64,000 nt of DNA from Desulfoluna spongiiphila (GCF_900101345.1 NZ_FMUX01000001.1:428170-492169); one strand, 5' to 3'; shown: positions 1 through 7,993, counted from the first letter of the stretch. The notes: generated from the sequence alone by a model not told the origin. Translations and numbers: made by a program.

Positions 1-66
1 CAGATAAAAAACACTTCTGCTAAGGGTTCAAACACAAATAAATGTACCAAAAATGCCGCTGCGCTT

Positions 67-139
67 TAGCCCGAGGGACGAGGGTTAATGCGCAGCGGCA
101 AAGAGCTTTCAAGGTGGCTCACCTTGCCGCCGGAGGCAT
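67..139 (-). repeat. REP-like palindromic repeat, family A (copy 1)
   Basis: This is an inverted copy of a dispersed intergenic element. In the other orientation the element reads GCCTCCGGCGGCAAGGTG, then CCACCTTGAAAGC, then a second hairpin built around a CTCGTTCCTCGGG loop. The first 380 bases hold this copy and another one and no gene that I can support. Confidence 0.75.
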
Positions 140-269
140 CGCTTTTGTATGTTTTATTTTTGTCCCGGCCCTAAAGTGCCGACACCGTCCCCTCACCCTT
201 ACAAACCTTGTGACACTACCCATCCAGCCGCCAGCTTTGGTGGCGGGCGTAGCCCGCAGCGAACGTCCT

Positions 270-352
270 TGCGATTTGCCCTGAGGAACGAAGGGCGAAG
301 CGCAAGGGCAATCCGCTTTTGAGGTGGCTCACCTCGCCGCCGGAGGCTGCTT
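270..352 (-). repeat. REP-like palindromic repeat, family A (copy 2)
   Basis: A second inverted copy of family A lies just downstream of the cooS stop codon. It has the same two-hairpin layout: GAGGTGGCTCACCTC followed by GCCGCCGGAGGC. It could act as a transcript end or mRNA stabiliser for cooS (inference). Confidence 0.75.
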
Positions 353-381
353 TTAGCTTTGCCTCTGAGCCCTTTCCACAC

Positions 382-2271
382 CTAAGGATTCCACCCCAGC
401 CCCACCCGTTTGGCCGTGATGCGTTTGTCCAGGCGTTCGGCGGCCTCTTCCGGGTCCTTTTCAATGATAAACCGCGCACCCACCAGGTCTTCCAGGCCTT
501 CGGTGGCGAGGTGGGTCACGGTGTCGGAGCCCAGGATGTTGGGGGGATGGCCCAGGTGGGTCTCGATACCCGAGGCCACGGCGTAGAGGCCGATGGCAGC
601 GGCTTTCTCCGAGTACCACTCCGGGGAAGAGGCGGCCACGGGAAGGTCTGAAATATCCACGCCGCAGGTTTCGGCAAGGAGGGCGCAGAGCTGGAGGATA
701 CGGGCGTTGTCCACGCAGCTGCCCATATGGAGCACCGGCGGGATGCCCAGGGCTCCGCACACCTCCTTGAGCCCGGGCCCGGCCATCTCGGCCCCCTCGG
801 GCATGAGGAGCCCGGCCTTGCCCGCAGCGGTGGTGACGCAGCCCGTCACCAGCACGAGGATATCCTTTTTTAAAAGGGCCTTTGCCAGGCCGACGTTCAT
901 GGAATCCTGGGTAAACTTGGGGTTGTTGCAGCCCACGATGCCCACCACGCCTCGGATGGCGCCCCGCTTCATGGCGTCGATAAGGGGATCGGGGGTACCG
1001 CCCACGGCCGCAAGGATCGCCTCGTTGGAAAACCCGGTCATGATGGGGACCGGCTCATGGGGAATCTCAACACGAGAAGCATCCCGCTCGGCAAAGGCGT
1101 CCACGGCCAGGGCCACAATCTCCCGGGCTTTTTCCATGGCGTTTTCCGGGTGGATGTCAAAATGGGTGGCCCCGGTGAAACGTGCCTTGCCCGAGGTGGT
1201 GATGAACCGGGTGTGGTAACAGCCGGAGATCTGGACCATGCTGGGCATGATGCACTGATAATCCACCACCACGGCCTCCACGGCACCGGTGACGATGGAG
1301 AGCTCGGTCATGAGATGGTTCCCTGCCATGGGGATCCCCTGGCGCATCAACAGCTCATTGCCCGTGCAGCACAGGCCCCCGACGTTGATCCCGGACGCGC
1401 CGACGTCCTTGGCCCGGGCCACGAGCTCCGGCATGCGTGCCGCCGCCAGGATCATCTCCGAGACCACCGGGTTGTGCCCGTGGACAAGGATGTTGACCTG
1501 GTCCTTTTTGAGCACCCCCAGGTTGGCCGTGGACTCAGACGGCGTGGGCGTGCCGAAGATGATATCCGAGAGCTCCGTACCGATCATGGAACCGGCCCAA
1601 CCGTCGGCAAGGGCTGTACGCGCGGCGTGGATCAGGGTACTCGGGGCGTCGTTGTCGCAGCCCATGTGGGTGCGGTGCATCATCTCGGCGATCTCGCGGT
1701 CCACGCCCCGGGGGGTCATGCCGAGCTGTTTCCAGGTCTCGCGACGGCTTTCAGGCGCCCGCTTTAAAAACGCCACCTCCGCCTTCCGGCTCCCGAAATC
1801 CCCGAACAGCACCTCGGCAAGGTCCCCGGCGATATCCATCTCCGAGCGCCCCTCGCTCTTGATGCCCAGCTCTTCTGCAATGCGCACGAGCTTGGCCTTG
1901 TCACGGATTCCGTAATCCGGGCACTCGCCCTCGGCCACCCCGGCCAGGACCTCAATGAGGTCCCGGCCATGGTCGGAGTGACCCGCAGCTCCGCCGGCGA
2001 TAAACCGGCCGAAGTTGCGGGCCACCACCACATCTGCGTCGGCCCCGCACACGCCCCGCTGCATCTTGCCGCCCTTTTTCGGGCTGATGCGGCAGGGCCC
2101 CATGGTGCAGTTCCGACACGTGGTGCCGAGCTCACAAAACCTGCAGTGGGGGGTCTGCTCTTCCAGGCGGTCCCACACCGTCTCAATGCCCTCTGCCTGG
2201 GCCTTTCTAATCATTGCCCGGGCGTCTTCCCACATCGAAAGCTCTTCTATCTTCCGTTTTTCCCTTGCCAT
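382..2271 (-). CDS. cooS: Anaerobic Ni-Fe carbon monoxide dehydrogenase, catalytic subunit
   Basis: Interconverts CO and CO2 at a Ni-4Fe-5S C-cluster in a cytoplasmic homodimer. The start at 2271 gives 629 aa, the usual CooS length, and has GGAGG five bases upstream; the open frame runs further upstream without support. An N-terminal cysteine block (Cys43, 46, 52, 55, 60, 75) fits the D- and B-cluster ligands. The two D-cluster cysteines are spaced CX2C, the spacing known for CODHs with a [2Fe-2S] D-cluster. C-cluster motifs LVHGHNP, GGLCCTGNE, GIVGCNNPK, LVTGCVTT and LHMGSCVDN are all present. No CooF ferredoxin, CooC nickel-insertion ATPase or acetyl-CoA synthase subunit is in view, so it looks monocistronic. 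A CooA-type regulator and operator sit directly upstream, so CO induction is likely. Confidence 0.95.
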   Translation of the reverse strand: MAREKRKIEELSMWEDARAMIRKAQAEGIETVWDRLEEQTPHCRFCELGTTCRNCTMGPCRISPKKGGKMQRGVCGADADVVVARNFGRFIAGGAAGHSDHGRDLIEVLAGVAEGECPDYGIRDKAKLVRIAEELGIKSEGRSEMDIAGDLAEVLFGDFGSRKAEVAFLKRAPESRRETWKQLGMTPRGVDREIAEMMHRTHMGCDNDAPSTLIHAARTALADGWAGSMIGTELSDIIFGTPTPSESTANLGVLKKDQVNILVHGHNPVVSEMILAAARMPELVARAKDVGASGINVGGLCCTGNELLMRQGIPMAGNHLMTELSIVTGAVEAVVVDYQCIMPSMVQISGCYHTRFITTSGKARFTGATHFDIHPENAMEKAREIVALAVDAFAERDASRVEIPHEPVPIMTGFSNEAILAAVGGTPDPLIDAMKRGAIRGVVGIVGCNNPKFTQDSMNVGLAKALLKKDILVLVTGCVTTAAGKAGLLMPEGAEMAGPGLKEVCGALGIPPVLHMGSCVDNARILQLCALLAETCGVDISDLPVAASSPEWYSEKAAAIGLYAVASGIETHLGHPPNILGSDTVTHLATEGLEDLVGARFIIEKDPEEAAERLDKRITAKRVGLGWNP

Positions 2272-2378
2272 GCCGACCTCCATGTTTCCAGTGCCGATAT
2301 CTCCCCGAACCCCTTCCGGCAAGAGTGCCGACACCACACCGTTATGCGCACAGCGTACCTTGTACGGGGGCCTTTTTC

Positions 2379-2394
2379 TGTCAGCCAGGCGACA
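2379..2394. promoter_or_regulatory. Candidate CooA operator upstream of cooS
   Basis: The sequence TGTCAGCCAGGCGACA matches exactly the TGTCA-N6-CGACA palindrome described for CooA of Rhodospirillum rubrum. Its centre is about 115 bases upstream of the cooS ATG at 2271. On the cooS strand a possible -10 (TACGCT, about 2353-2358) lies about 31 bases downstream of the palindrome centre, the geometry of a class II activator site. It lies in the gap between cooA and cooS. Confidence 0.7.
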
Positions 2395-2428
2395 TAAGAG
2401 GCCGAAATACAGGAAAGACAGGACTCTG

Positions 2429-3100
2429 TCACATGGCATGCAAGGCGGTCCGACCCGGAATCATCAACGCGCCAGCCCCCCCCAGGCGGTCAGGATCCTC
2501 AATCCGGTAGACCCCCCGCCCCAGTTTTCGAATCACGCCGGAGCGGCCCATGTCCGCAAGGAGGGTGGAGGCGGTCTGACGGGACATGCCCAAGTGAAGG
2601 GCCAGCTCTTCGATGGTCACGCTCAGGCGAACCACGGGCCCTTCGGGTTCGCCCCGGGCCTCTGCAAGGAGAAAAGCGGCAAGGCGGGTGGTGCTGTCGC
2701 TGAACACCAGGCCGTCGATGATCTGAAAGGCGTTTTTCAACAGCCCCCCCAGCACCCGTACCATGGCCTGGGTTACGGCCGGGGTCTCCATCATCTCCCG
2801 ATGAAAGGTCCCCACATCGGTGACAAGAAGAACCCCGTCGGTGAGGGCCACCACATGGGCACCGGTGTGACTGCTGTAGATGTCCCCGGGCTCCAGCACC
2901 GCAAAGGTAAACTCCTTCTCCTCATAGGCCCTGAACACGCGTAAACGCCCTTCAGCCACCACAAACACCTCGTTTTGCGACGCCTCGGGAAAGGCGATGC
3001 TCTCCCCCTTCACATACCGCCGCCTCCGAAAGGCCTTTTTCATGGCAGCATACTCAGGACGTTCCAACTCCTCCAGCAGACTCAAGGTCGAAATTTTCAT
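2429..3100 (-). CDS. cooA: CooA-type CO-sensing Crp/Fnr-family transcription regulator
   Basis: A 223-aa protein with an N-terminal cyclic-nucleotide-binding-like sensor domain (about 20-130) and a C-terminal winged helix with the recognition motif MSRQTAS (about 170-200). It resembles CooA, a haem CO sensor, more than ordinary Crp: NEVFVVAEGRLRVF and PGDIYSSHTG align with NGVFVVVDGRLRVY and SGDMFCMHSG of R. rubrum CooA as I remember that sequence. The haem-ligand histidine (CooA His77) corresponds to His78 here. The cysteine that ligates ferric haem (CooA Cys75) is replaced by Ser76, so redox ligand switching may differ. It lies 158 bases upstream of cooS on the same strand, with a CooA consensus site in the gap. 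If it proved not to bind haem it would be a generic Crp/Fnr regulator. Confidence 0.85.
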   Translation of the reverse strand: MKISTLSLLEELERPEYAAMKKAFRRRRYVKGESIAFPEASQNEVFVVAEGRLRVFRAYEEKEFTFAVLEPGDIYSSHTGAHVVALTDGVLLVTDVGTFHREMMETPAVTQAMVRVLGGLLKNAFQIIDGLVFSDSTTRLAAFLLAEARGEPEGPVVRLSVTIEELALHLGMSRQTASTLLADMGRSGVIRKLGRGVYRIEDPDRLGGAGALMIPGRTALHAM

Positions 3101-3511
3101 GCCGAGCCATCCCTCCCCACGCCATACACGTGCGTTTACACAAAATTTAACAGGATACTATCCTTAGACTATCCGCAAAGGAGGACGGGTTGTCAACACA
3201 GTGATCCCGTTGGGATCCCTTAGTCGGACCAGCTGAACACCGAAAACAATATGACTTATTCGCACCTCGGATCCGATATTGAACCCATTATTGCTTAAAA
3301 GAATCTATTTCTTTTTGTGAATTGCGTTACTATATATTAACAGCGTGTATTTATTAAGGATATATTGAATTACTCTCTACTTGTGTGTATAACGGTCCCT
3401 TAAATCAGTGACTGTTTTCTGGTGTAATCATTTTTATTCGCGGTGCGACACGCGGTTTGCAAAGGAACACTGTTGTTCCCCCATAAATCAAACCGCAAAA
3501 AGGAGGGCCAG
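3101..3511. other. Divergent intergenic region between cooA and the CoA-transferase
   Basis: This 411-base gap is AT-rich in its middle and must hold two divergent promoters. ATCCCGTTGGGAT near 3204-3217 is a short palindrome that could be an operator. I do not see a second full TGTCA-N6-CGACA site. The open frame of the transferase starts earlier (3443), but that start has no ribosome-binding site. Confidence 0.4.
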
Positions 3512-4837
3512 ATGAGCGAACGAGTAGAGCGTGAGTATGAACTGAAAAGAACCGGCGCAGCGGAAGCCATGGCAGGTGTAAAATCGGGCGACCGAATCTT
3601 TTACGGGGAGTTCACCCTCTTCCCGAGGTTGTGCGATGCCGCCCTGGCCGCCCAGAAGGATGGAGTGACCGGTGTCAATGTGGACAGCGTCTGCTTCACC
3701 CAGATGCCCAAGGTGGCCGAGGTGGACCCCGACGGAAACCACTTCATCCTCAACGACTGGCACTTCGGTGGCGTCAGCCGGAAGCTCCACAAGCAGGGCC
3801 GCTGCAACTACATCCCCCTGACCTACCACCAGGGCCCCCGCATCATGCGAAAGTACCAGGACTACGACATCGTTGTCCTCACCACCGGCCCCATGGACGA
3901 GCGGGGCTATTTCAACTACGGCATCTCCAACTCCATGGCCTCTGCCGCCGTGGACAAAGCCCGCCGCGTGGTGGTGGAGGTCAACCCCAACGTCCCCAAC
4001 TGCCTGGGCGGAAACCAGGAATCCATCCACATCACCCGCGTGGATGCGGTGGTGGAAGGACGCACCGATACCCTCGTGCAGGTCCCGGCGGCCAACGCCT
4101 CGGACATCGACCGGTCCATTGCGGCCCACATCATGGAAGTCATCGAAGACGGCTCCTGTCTCCAGCTGGGCATCGGTGCCCTGCCCAACGTCATCGGCAG
4201 CATGCTCGCCGACAGCGACCTCAAGGACCTGGGGGTTCACACCGAAATGCTCGTGGACTCCTGCGTGGACCTCTATGAATGCGGAAAAATCACCGGAGCC
4301 AGAAAGGTCATCGACAAATACAAAATGGCCTACACCTTTGCCATGGGCACCCAGAAGCTCTACGACTTCCTCCACAACAACCCCACCTGTGCCTCCTATC
4401 CGGTGCACTACATCAACGATCCCAAGATCGTCGCCTTGAACCCCAAGGTGGTGGCCGTCAACAACGCCGTTGCCATCGACCTTTACAGCCAGGTCTGCTC
4501 GGAATCCGCAGGCACCCGTCAGGTCTCGGGCACCGGGGGCCAGCTCGACTTCATCTTCGGGGCCTTCGGCTCCAAAGGGGGCAAAGGGATCATCGGCATC
4601 AGCTCCACCTACACGGACAGCAAAGGGGAGGTGCACTCCCGCATCAACCCCACCCTGGCCCCGGGCTCCATCGTCACCCTGCCCCGCTCCCTGGTCCAGT
4701 ACGTGGCCACCGAATACGGCATGGTCCAGCTCAAGGGCAAGTCCACGGTTGAGCGGGCCCAGGCCCTCATCAGCATCGCCCACCCCGACTTCCGCGACGA
4801 ACTCGCCAACCAGGCCGCGGCCATGGGGATCGGGTAA
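3512..4837 (+). CDS. Acetyl-CoA hydrolase/CoA-transferase family protein (4-hydroxybutyrate/butyryl-CoA:acetate type)
   Basis: 441 aa starting at 3512, with AAGGAGG five bases upstream. The protein belongs to the acetate-dependent CoA-transferase family (class I fold, single chain) that moves CoA between acetate and acyl acids such as butyrate or 4-hydroxybutyrate. The motif GVHTEM holds the expected catalytic glutamate (about Glu245), which forms a glutamyl-CoA thioester in this family. The C-terminal motifs GGQLDFIFGAFGSKGG and ATEYGMVQLKGKS are typical. It stands alone, divergent from cooA, and is followed by repeats. In a sulfate reducer it could couple acyl-CoA activation to acetate release (inference). 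The exact acyl substrate cannot be read from sequence. Confidence 0.88.
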   Translation: MSERVEREYELKRTGAAEAMAGVKSGDRIFYGEFTLFPRLCDAALAAQKDGVTGVNVDSVCFTQMPKVAEVDPDGNHFILNDWHFGGVSRKLHKQGRCNYIPLTYHQGPRIMRKYQDYDIVVLTTGPMDERGYFNYGISNSMASAAVDKARRVVVEVNPNVPNCLGGNQESIHITRVDAVVEGRTDTLVQVPAANASDIDRSIAAHIMEVIEDGSCLQLGIGALPNVIGSMLADSDLKDLGVHTEMLVDSCVDLYECGKITGARKVIDKYKMAYTFAMGTQKLYDFLHNNPTCASYPVHYINDPKIVALNPKVVAVNNAVAIDLYSQVCSESAGTRQVSGTGGQLDFIFGAFGSKGGKGIIGISSTYTDSKGEVHSRINPTLAPGSIVTLPRSLVQYVATEYGMVQLKGKSTVERAQALISIAHPDFRDELANQAAAMGIG

Positions 4838-4841
4838 AAAA

Positions 4842-4933
4842 GCAGCCTCCGGCGGCAAGGTGTGCCACCTTGAAAGCAGGTTGCGGATGCGTTTTGCCCC
4901 TCGTCCCTCGGGGCAAATCACATCCGCCTATAA
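4842..4933 (+). repeat. REP-like palindromic repeat, family A (copy 3)
   Basis: A full copy starting five bases after the CoA-transferase stop. The first hairpin is AAGGTGTGCCACCTT. The second is GCGGATGCGTTTTGCCCC pairing with GGGGCAAATCACATCCGC. Its position suggests a 3' end or mRNA-stabilising role. Confidence 0.8.
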
Positions 4934-4990
4934 AACAAACGTCGGCCGTGATCATCGTTTGGGCGATTGGTGTATTGGCATCACTCCCCA

Positions 4991-5081
4991 AAGCCCCTTG
5001 CCCCCTGGAGCGCCGCACTCCTGTGCGGCACGGGTAACGACGGACCAAAAATCCGCATCGGAGTGCGGCGCACCGTTTCGG
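4991..5081 (+). repeat. Palindromic repeat, family B (copy 1)
   Basis: This element has nested inverted repeats. An outer GGAGCGCCGCACTCC is mirrored about 65 bases later as GGAGTGCGGCGCACC, and an inner GTGCGGC pairs with a degenerate GCCGCAC-like arm. Four further copies follow in the window, usually close to a family A copy. Confidence 0.75.
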
Positions 5082-5116
5082 TCGTTTTTTTTGTAACTAT
5101 TCAGCTCAAAAAAAAC

Positions 5117-5208
5117 AGCCTCCGGCGGCAAGGGGCTGAGCCCCTTGACCCCAGGGTCGCAAATGCTCCCGGCCTTCGTTCCTCAGGCCGATCACATTCG
5201 CTGACGGG
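5117..5208 (+). repeat. REP-like repeat, family A variant (copy 4)
   Basis: It begins like family A (GCCTCCGGCGGCAAGG) but then diverges to GGGCTGAGCCCC, a different hairpin of the same layout. The paired arms have changed together, which suggests selection for structure. Confidence 0.6.
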
Positions 5209-5321
5209 CTTTGCCCGTGGCCAGCAGTAAGGGCTCTTCAAAAGACGTGTGTCACAGAGTAAAGCAGGCCTGCAATGCACCGGGAAACCCCGAGCGCGCC
5301 TGAACACAGTCGCCTGGCAAA

Positions 5322-5362
5322 CCCGCGCGCGGCCGTTCCGTAATAAAACGGCCACGCGCGGG
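5322..5362. repeat. Strong GC-rich hairpin upstream of the pentapeptide gene
   Basis: CCCGCGCG-C-GGCCGTT pairs with AACGGCC-A-CGCGCGGG around a nine-base loop, a 15-bp stem with one mismatch. It ends about 118 bases before the pentapeptide-repeat start and is not followed by a T-run, so it is not a standard terminator. Confidence 0.5.
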
Positions 5363-5480
5363 CGTCCTGACTTGGACTCGTGAATCCCAATAGGAAACAG
5401 AATCACCTTGTGGTATCGTGGGCCCGACACAACAACGGCCCCAACCACACGAACCCCACGGGATAACACACCGGACCGCC

Positions 5481-6059
5481 ATGATTTACCACAGCGACGA
5501 CTTTTACGACGAGGCCTTCACCCATGTGGACGCCACAGACGCCGACCTCTCCGGCAAGGTGTTCGAAGGGTGTTCCTTTACGAACTGCACCTTCTCGAAT
5601 ACCGCCCTTACCAACACCACCTTCGAGAACTGCACCTTCCTCTCCTCATCCCTGATGATGTCCGAGGTGCTGCGCACCACCTTTGACGGGGTCCGGTTCG
5701 AAGCATGCAAAATTGCGGGCATCAACTTCAGCACCCTCAACGACTTCTGCATCAACCTGGTCTTTACGGGAACCAAACTCATCTCCTGCACCTTCACCGG
5801 CCTTGACCTTAGAAACACACCGTTTTCGAACTCCGTCATCGAAGGGTCCAACTTCCGGGAATGCAACCTCAGGGGCACCGACTTCACCAACGTCCAGTTC
5901 CGCACCACCACCTTCTCCAGCTGCGCCTTCAAAGGTGCCGACTTCAGGGGCGCCGCAGGCTTCACCATCAACCCCTGCCACAACGACCTGAAAGGGGCCA
6001 CCTTCGACCGGGCAAATGCCTTCCAGCTCCTGCAACCCTTCGGGATCGTTCTGGGTTAA
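5481..6059 (+). CDS. Pentapeptide-repeat protein
   Basis: 192 aa from ATG 5481. The whole chain follows the A(D/N)LXX / XXFXX pentapeptide pattern: for example CSFTNCTFSN, TTFENCTFLS, CNLRGTDFTN and CAFKGADFRG. Such chains form a right-handed quadrilateral beta-helix. The size and cysteine-rich, QnrB-like look recall gyrase-interacting pentapeptide proteins, but the family is broad and a DNA-gyrase role is only a possibility. There is no signal peptide. It is flanked on both sides by family A/B repeats and seems monocistronic. The ribosome-binding site is weak; an earlier in-frame start at 5418 has none either. Confidence 0.85.
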   Translation: MIYHSDDFYDEAFTHVDATDADLSGKVFEGCSFTNCTFSNTALTNTTFENCTFLSSSLMMSEVLRTTFDGVRFEACKIAGINFSTLNDFCINLVFTGTKLISCTFTGLDLRNTPFSNSVIEGSNFRECNLRGTDFTNVQFRTTTFSSCAFKGADFRGAAGFTINPCHNDLKGATFDRANAFQLLQPFGIVLG

Positions 6060-6089
6060 CCCACATAAAACGGCTGGAAAAAGCATGCA

Positions 6090-6180
6090 TAGGCCTCCGG
6101 CGGCGAGGTGTGCCACCTCGAAAGCAGGTTGCGGATGCGCTTTGCCCCTCGTTCCTCGGGTCAAATCACATCCGCCTTTC
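6090..6180 (+). repeat. REP-like palindromic repeat, family A (copy 5)
   Basis: It lies 30 bases after the pentapeptide gene stop. It keeps the GAGGTGTGCCACCTC hairpin and the GCGGATGCG / CACATCCGC arms. Confidence 0.8.
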
Positions 6181-6227
6181 AAACAAACGGCGGCCTTGAC
6201 CATCGTCATTTACCCGCACCCCGAACC

Positions 6228-6326
6228 CCCTTGCCCCCTGGAGCGCCGCACTCCTGTGCGGCACGAGTAACGACGGACTAAAAAGCCGCACCGGAGTGCG
6301 GCGCTCCGTTTCCGCCGATTTTTCTC
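6228..6326 (+). repeat. Palindromic repeat, family B (copy 2)
   Basis: The outer arms GGAGCGCCGCACTCC and GGAGTGCGGCGCTCC are exact complements. The copy follows family A copy 5 after about 48 bases, the same order as copies 3 and 1 upstream. Confidence 0.8.
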
Positions 6327-6541
6327 GTTTTTTTTGGCCTTAGTCATCGTTTCAGCCAGGACCATAAAAACCGCGAATTACCTTTGGTCGCCATACTACA
6401 GAAGGAACATGTAATTCCGGGCATGGGTCCCCGGTCACTTGAGGATACGAAAGGTGGCAGGTGCCGGACAGCAAAACGGTACAACCGGCCCCTTTTCCCG
6501 GGAAGACGAGGAGGTGCGAAGGGCATCACACTCTGTACCGT

Positions 6542-6562
6542 CTTTCCCGCGAAGGCGGGAAC
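6542..6562. repeat. Small hairpin TTCCCGC-GAAG-GCGGGAA
   Basis: A perfect seven-base stem with a GAAG tetraloop inside a stretch with no gene (6331-6690). This is a common kind of dispersed intergenic hairpin; no function is claimed. Confidence 0.5.
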
Positions 6563-6628
6563 CCATGTTGGTTATGGGATACTGCCGGGCTTCATGATGC
6601 GGGTGGTGCGATAAACGTGAAGGTGACC

Positions 6629-6681
6629 CTAACCCGGATATTTCATGAGAAAACGACCAGGCTAAAACAATGGGATGTCAT
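6629..6681. repeat. Family C element, left-end fragment
   Basis: It reads TAACCCGGATATTTCATGAG and continues with about 30 further bases that match the left half of the complete element at 12081-12185. The right terminal repeat is missing. It ends just before the stop codon of the FlhB-like gene. Confidence 0.6.
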
Positions 6682-6690
6682 TACAGAAAA

Positions 6691-6975
6691 TCAAGGAGTT
6701 TCGGGGACTTTGTTGTTGGTACGGTAGACAAAGGCAAGGAGTTCGGCCACCACGGCGTAGATCTCTTCGGGGATCTCCATATCGAGGTCCAGGGCGGCCA
6801 GGACTTCCACCAGGTCGGGGTCACTCTGGATGGGCACCCCGTGTTCACGGGCCAGGTCGATGATCTTTTCAGCCACGGGCCCATGCCCCTTGGCCTTGAC
6901 CGTGGGCGCGTTGCCCTCGCCTCCTTTGTAGCCAAGGGCCACGGCGGTCTGCCGTTTTTTATCAGGTCGAGACAT
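6691..6975 (-). CDS. FlhB-like C-terminal domain protein (FlhX type)
   Basis: 94 aa from ATG 6975. It corresponds to the cytoplasmic C-terminal domain of the flagellar/type III export switch protein FlhB. The sequence VALGYKGGEGNAPTVKAKG covers the region of the FlhB NPTH autocleavage site, here degenerate (NAPT), and is followed by the usual VAEKIIDLAREHGVPI segment. The membrane domain is absent. Its start overlaps the 3' end of the FliK-like gene by 14 bases, so the two are translationally coupled. Stand-alone FlhB-C proteins paired with FliK-like proteins are known in many bacteria and are thought to assist substrate switching. No other flagellar gene is in the window. Confidence 0.85.
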   Translation of the reverse strand: MSRPDKKRQTAVALGYKGGEGNAPTVKAKGHGPVAEKIIDLAREHGVPIQSDPDLVEVLAALDLDMEIPEEIYAVVAELLAFVYRTNNKVPETP

Positions 6976-7993
6976 GGAGCCCATCCACTGCATCCACCAG
7001 GTCATCCACCAGGGAGGTGCCCGCCATCACCGCGCGGTCGACCCGCTGAACGCCCATCTTCCTCACGGAAAAGCCTTTTTCCGAAAGGCTCCGGGTCAGC
7101 GCCTCCAGGTCGTGGGTCAACAGGGCTTCGGCTTCGGGGGTCGTCACCGAAAAGGTCCCCCTCACCGCCCCTTTGAACAGGGAGATATCGGCCCGAAGTT
7201 CCCCGAGCCGGGTCAGGTCCAGCAGCATGGACATCCGCGTCACCCTCTCCTTTGCGTCCCTGCCGGAGGGCCCCTCTTCCCCACGGTCGATGAGGAGCTG
7301 GCCGAAACTCAGGGTGCCGTCCATCACGATGGGCAAGGGCAGGAGAAAACGCCCCGACACCTCCCCGGTGGCGCGATTCACCACCTGGAGTTTTTCGATG
7401 CCGTCGATGAGGGCCTTCACCGCTTTTCCGAGGGGTTCTTCCCGTTTCACGGCCTGGGCAAGCTTCATGGAGAGCCCTTTGAGGTCCTCGTCACCGCCCT
7501 GGCCCCCCTGCATAAGGTTGTGCTCATGCATGAGGCCGGATTGACGCACCATGCGCCGGACGTCTTCGGCCCCGCTCTTTCCGGGTTTGACGGCAATCTG
7601 GGAGACAAAACGCTGGAGTTTCTCTTTGAGGTGGGTGGCGGCGGTGGCTCCCTTGGTGGGGAGGGTGGCGCCAAAGAGGGTGAAGAGGTGCTGAAACGGT
7701 CCCTGGCGCCCCAGGTTTCGAAGGGCCACGAGGTAGCGCCCCACGGGATGGTTTGCAAAGGTGAGTTGACGCAGGGCGATGCGGCTCGTGTCCACGTCGG
7801 TGACGCGCATGCGCATCAGGGCCCCGTTTTTCATGGGCTGGTTGACCGTGGCTTCCACCTCGCGTTTGCCGATTTGAAGGGTGGCTGTGCCGTCGGGGTT
7901 GGCCTGCACCACACGGGCTGTCACCAGCCGACCTGGTGCCAGGGGCCGCGGCCCGGCGGTTTTTCCGCTTCCGAATCCAAATAAAGAGACCAT
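6962..7993 (-). CDS. FliK-like flagellar hook-length control C-terminal domain protein
   Basis: 343 aa. The C-terminal third (about 215-320: LPLPIVMDGTLSFGQLLI, LLDLTRLGELRADISLFKG, VTTPEAEALLTHDLEAL) matches the FliK hook-length control domain that contacts FlhB. The N-terminal part is basic and low in recognisable domains, starting VSLFGFGSGK. It forms a two-gene unit with the downstream FlhB-like gene (14-base overlap). Bona fide fliK usually sits in a large flagellar cluster, so this is an orphan paralogue or a FliK-domain protein of unknown role. Confidence 0.75.
   Translation of the reverse strand: MVSLFGFGSGKTAGPRPLAPGRLVTARVVQANPDGTATLQIGKREVEATVNQPMKNGALMRMRVTDVDTSRIALRQLTFANHPVGRYLVALRNLGRQGPFQHLFTLFGATLPTKGATAATHLKEKLQRFVSQIAVKPGKSGAEDVRRMVRQSGLMHEHNLMQGGQGGDEDLKGLSMKLAQAVKREEPLGKAVKALIDGIEKLQVVNRATGEVSGRFLLPLPIVMDGTLSFGQLLIDRGEEGPSGRDAKERVTRMSMLLDLTRLGELRADISLFKGAVRGTFSVTTPEAEALLTHDLEALTRSLSEKGFSVRKMGVQRVDRAVMAGTSLVDDLVDAVDGLHVST

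Noticed and set aside
3204..3217. Second CooA operator upstream of the regulator gene
   Set aside because: The ATCCCGTTGGGAT palindrome does not fit TGTCA-N6-CGACA.
3488..4921. Long minus-strand open frame (477 codons) opposite the CoA-transferase gene
   Set aside because: It is an antisense shadow caused by codon bias in GC-rich DNA. The + strand has a family-wide match and a ribosome-binding site.
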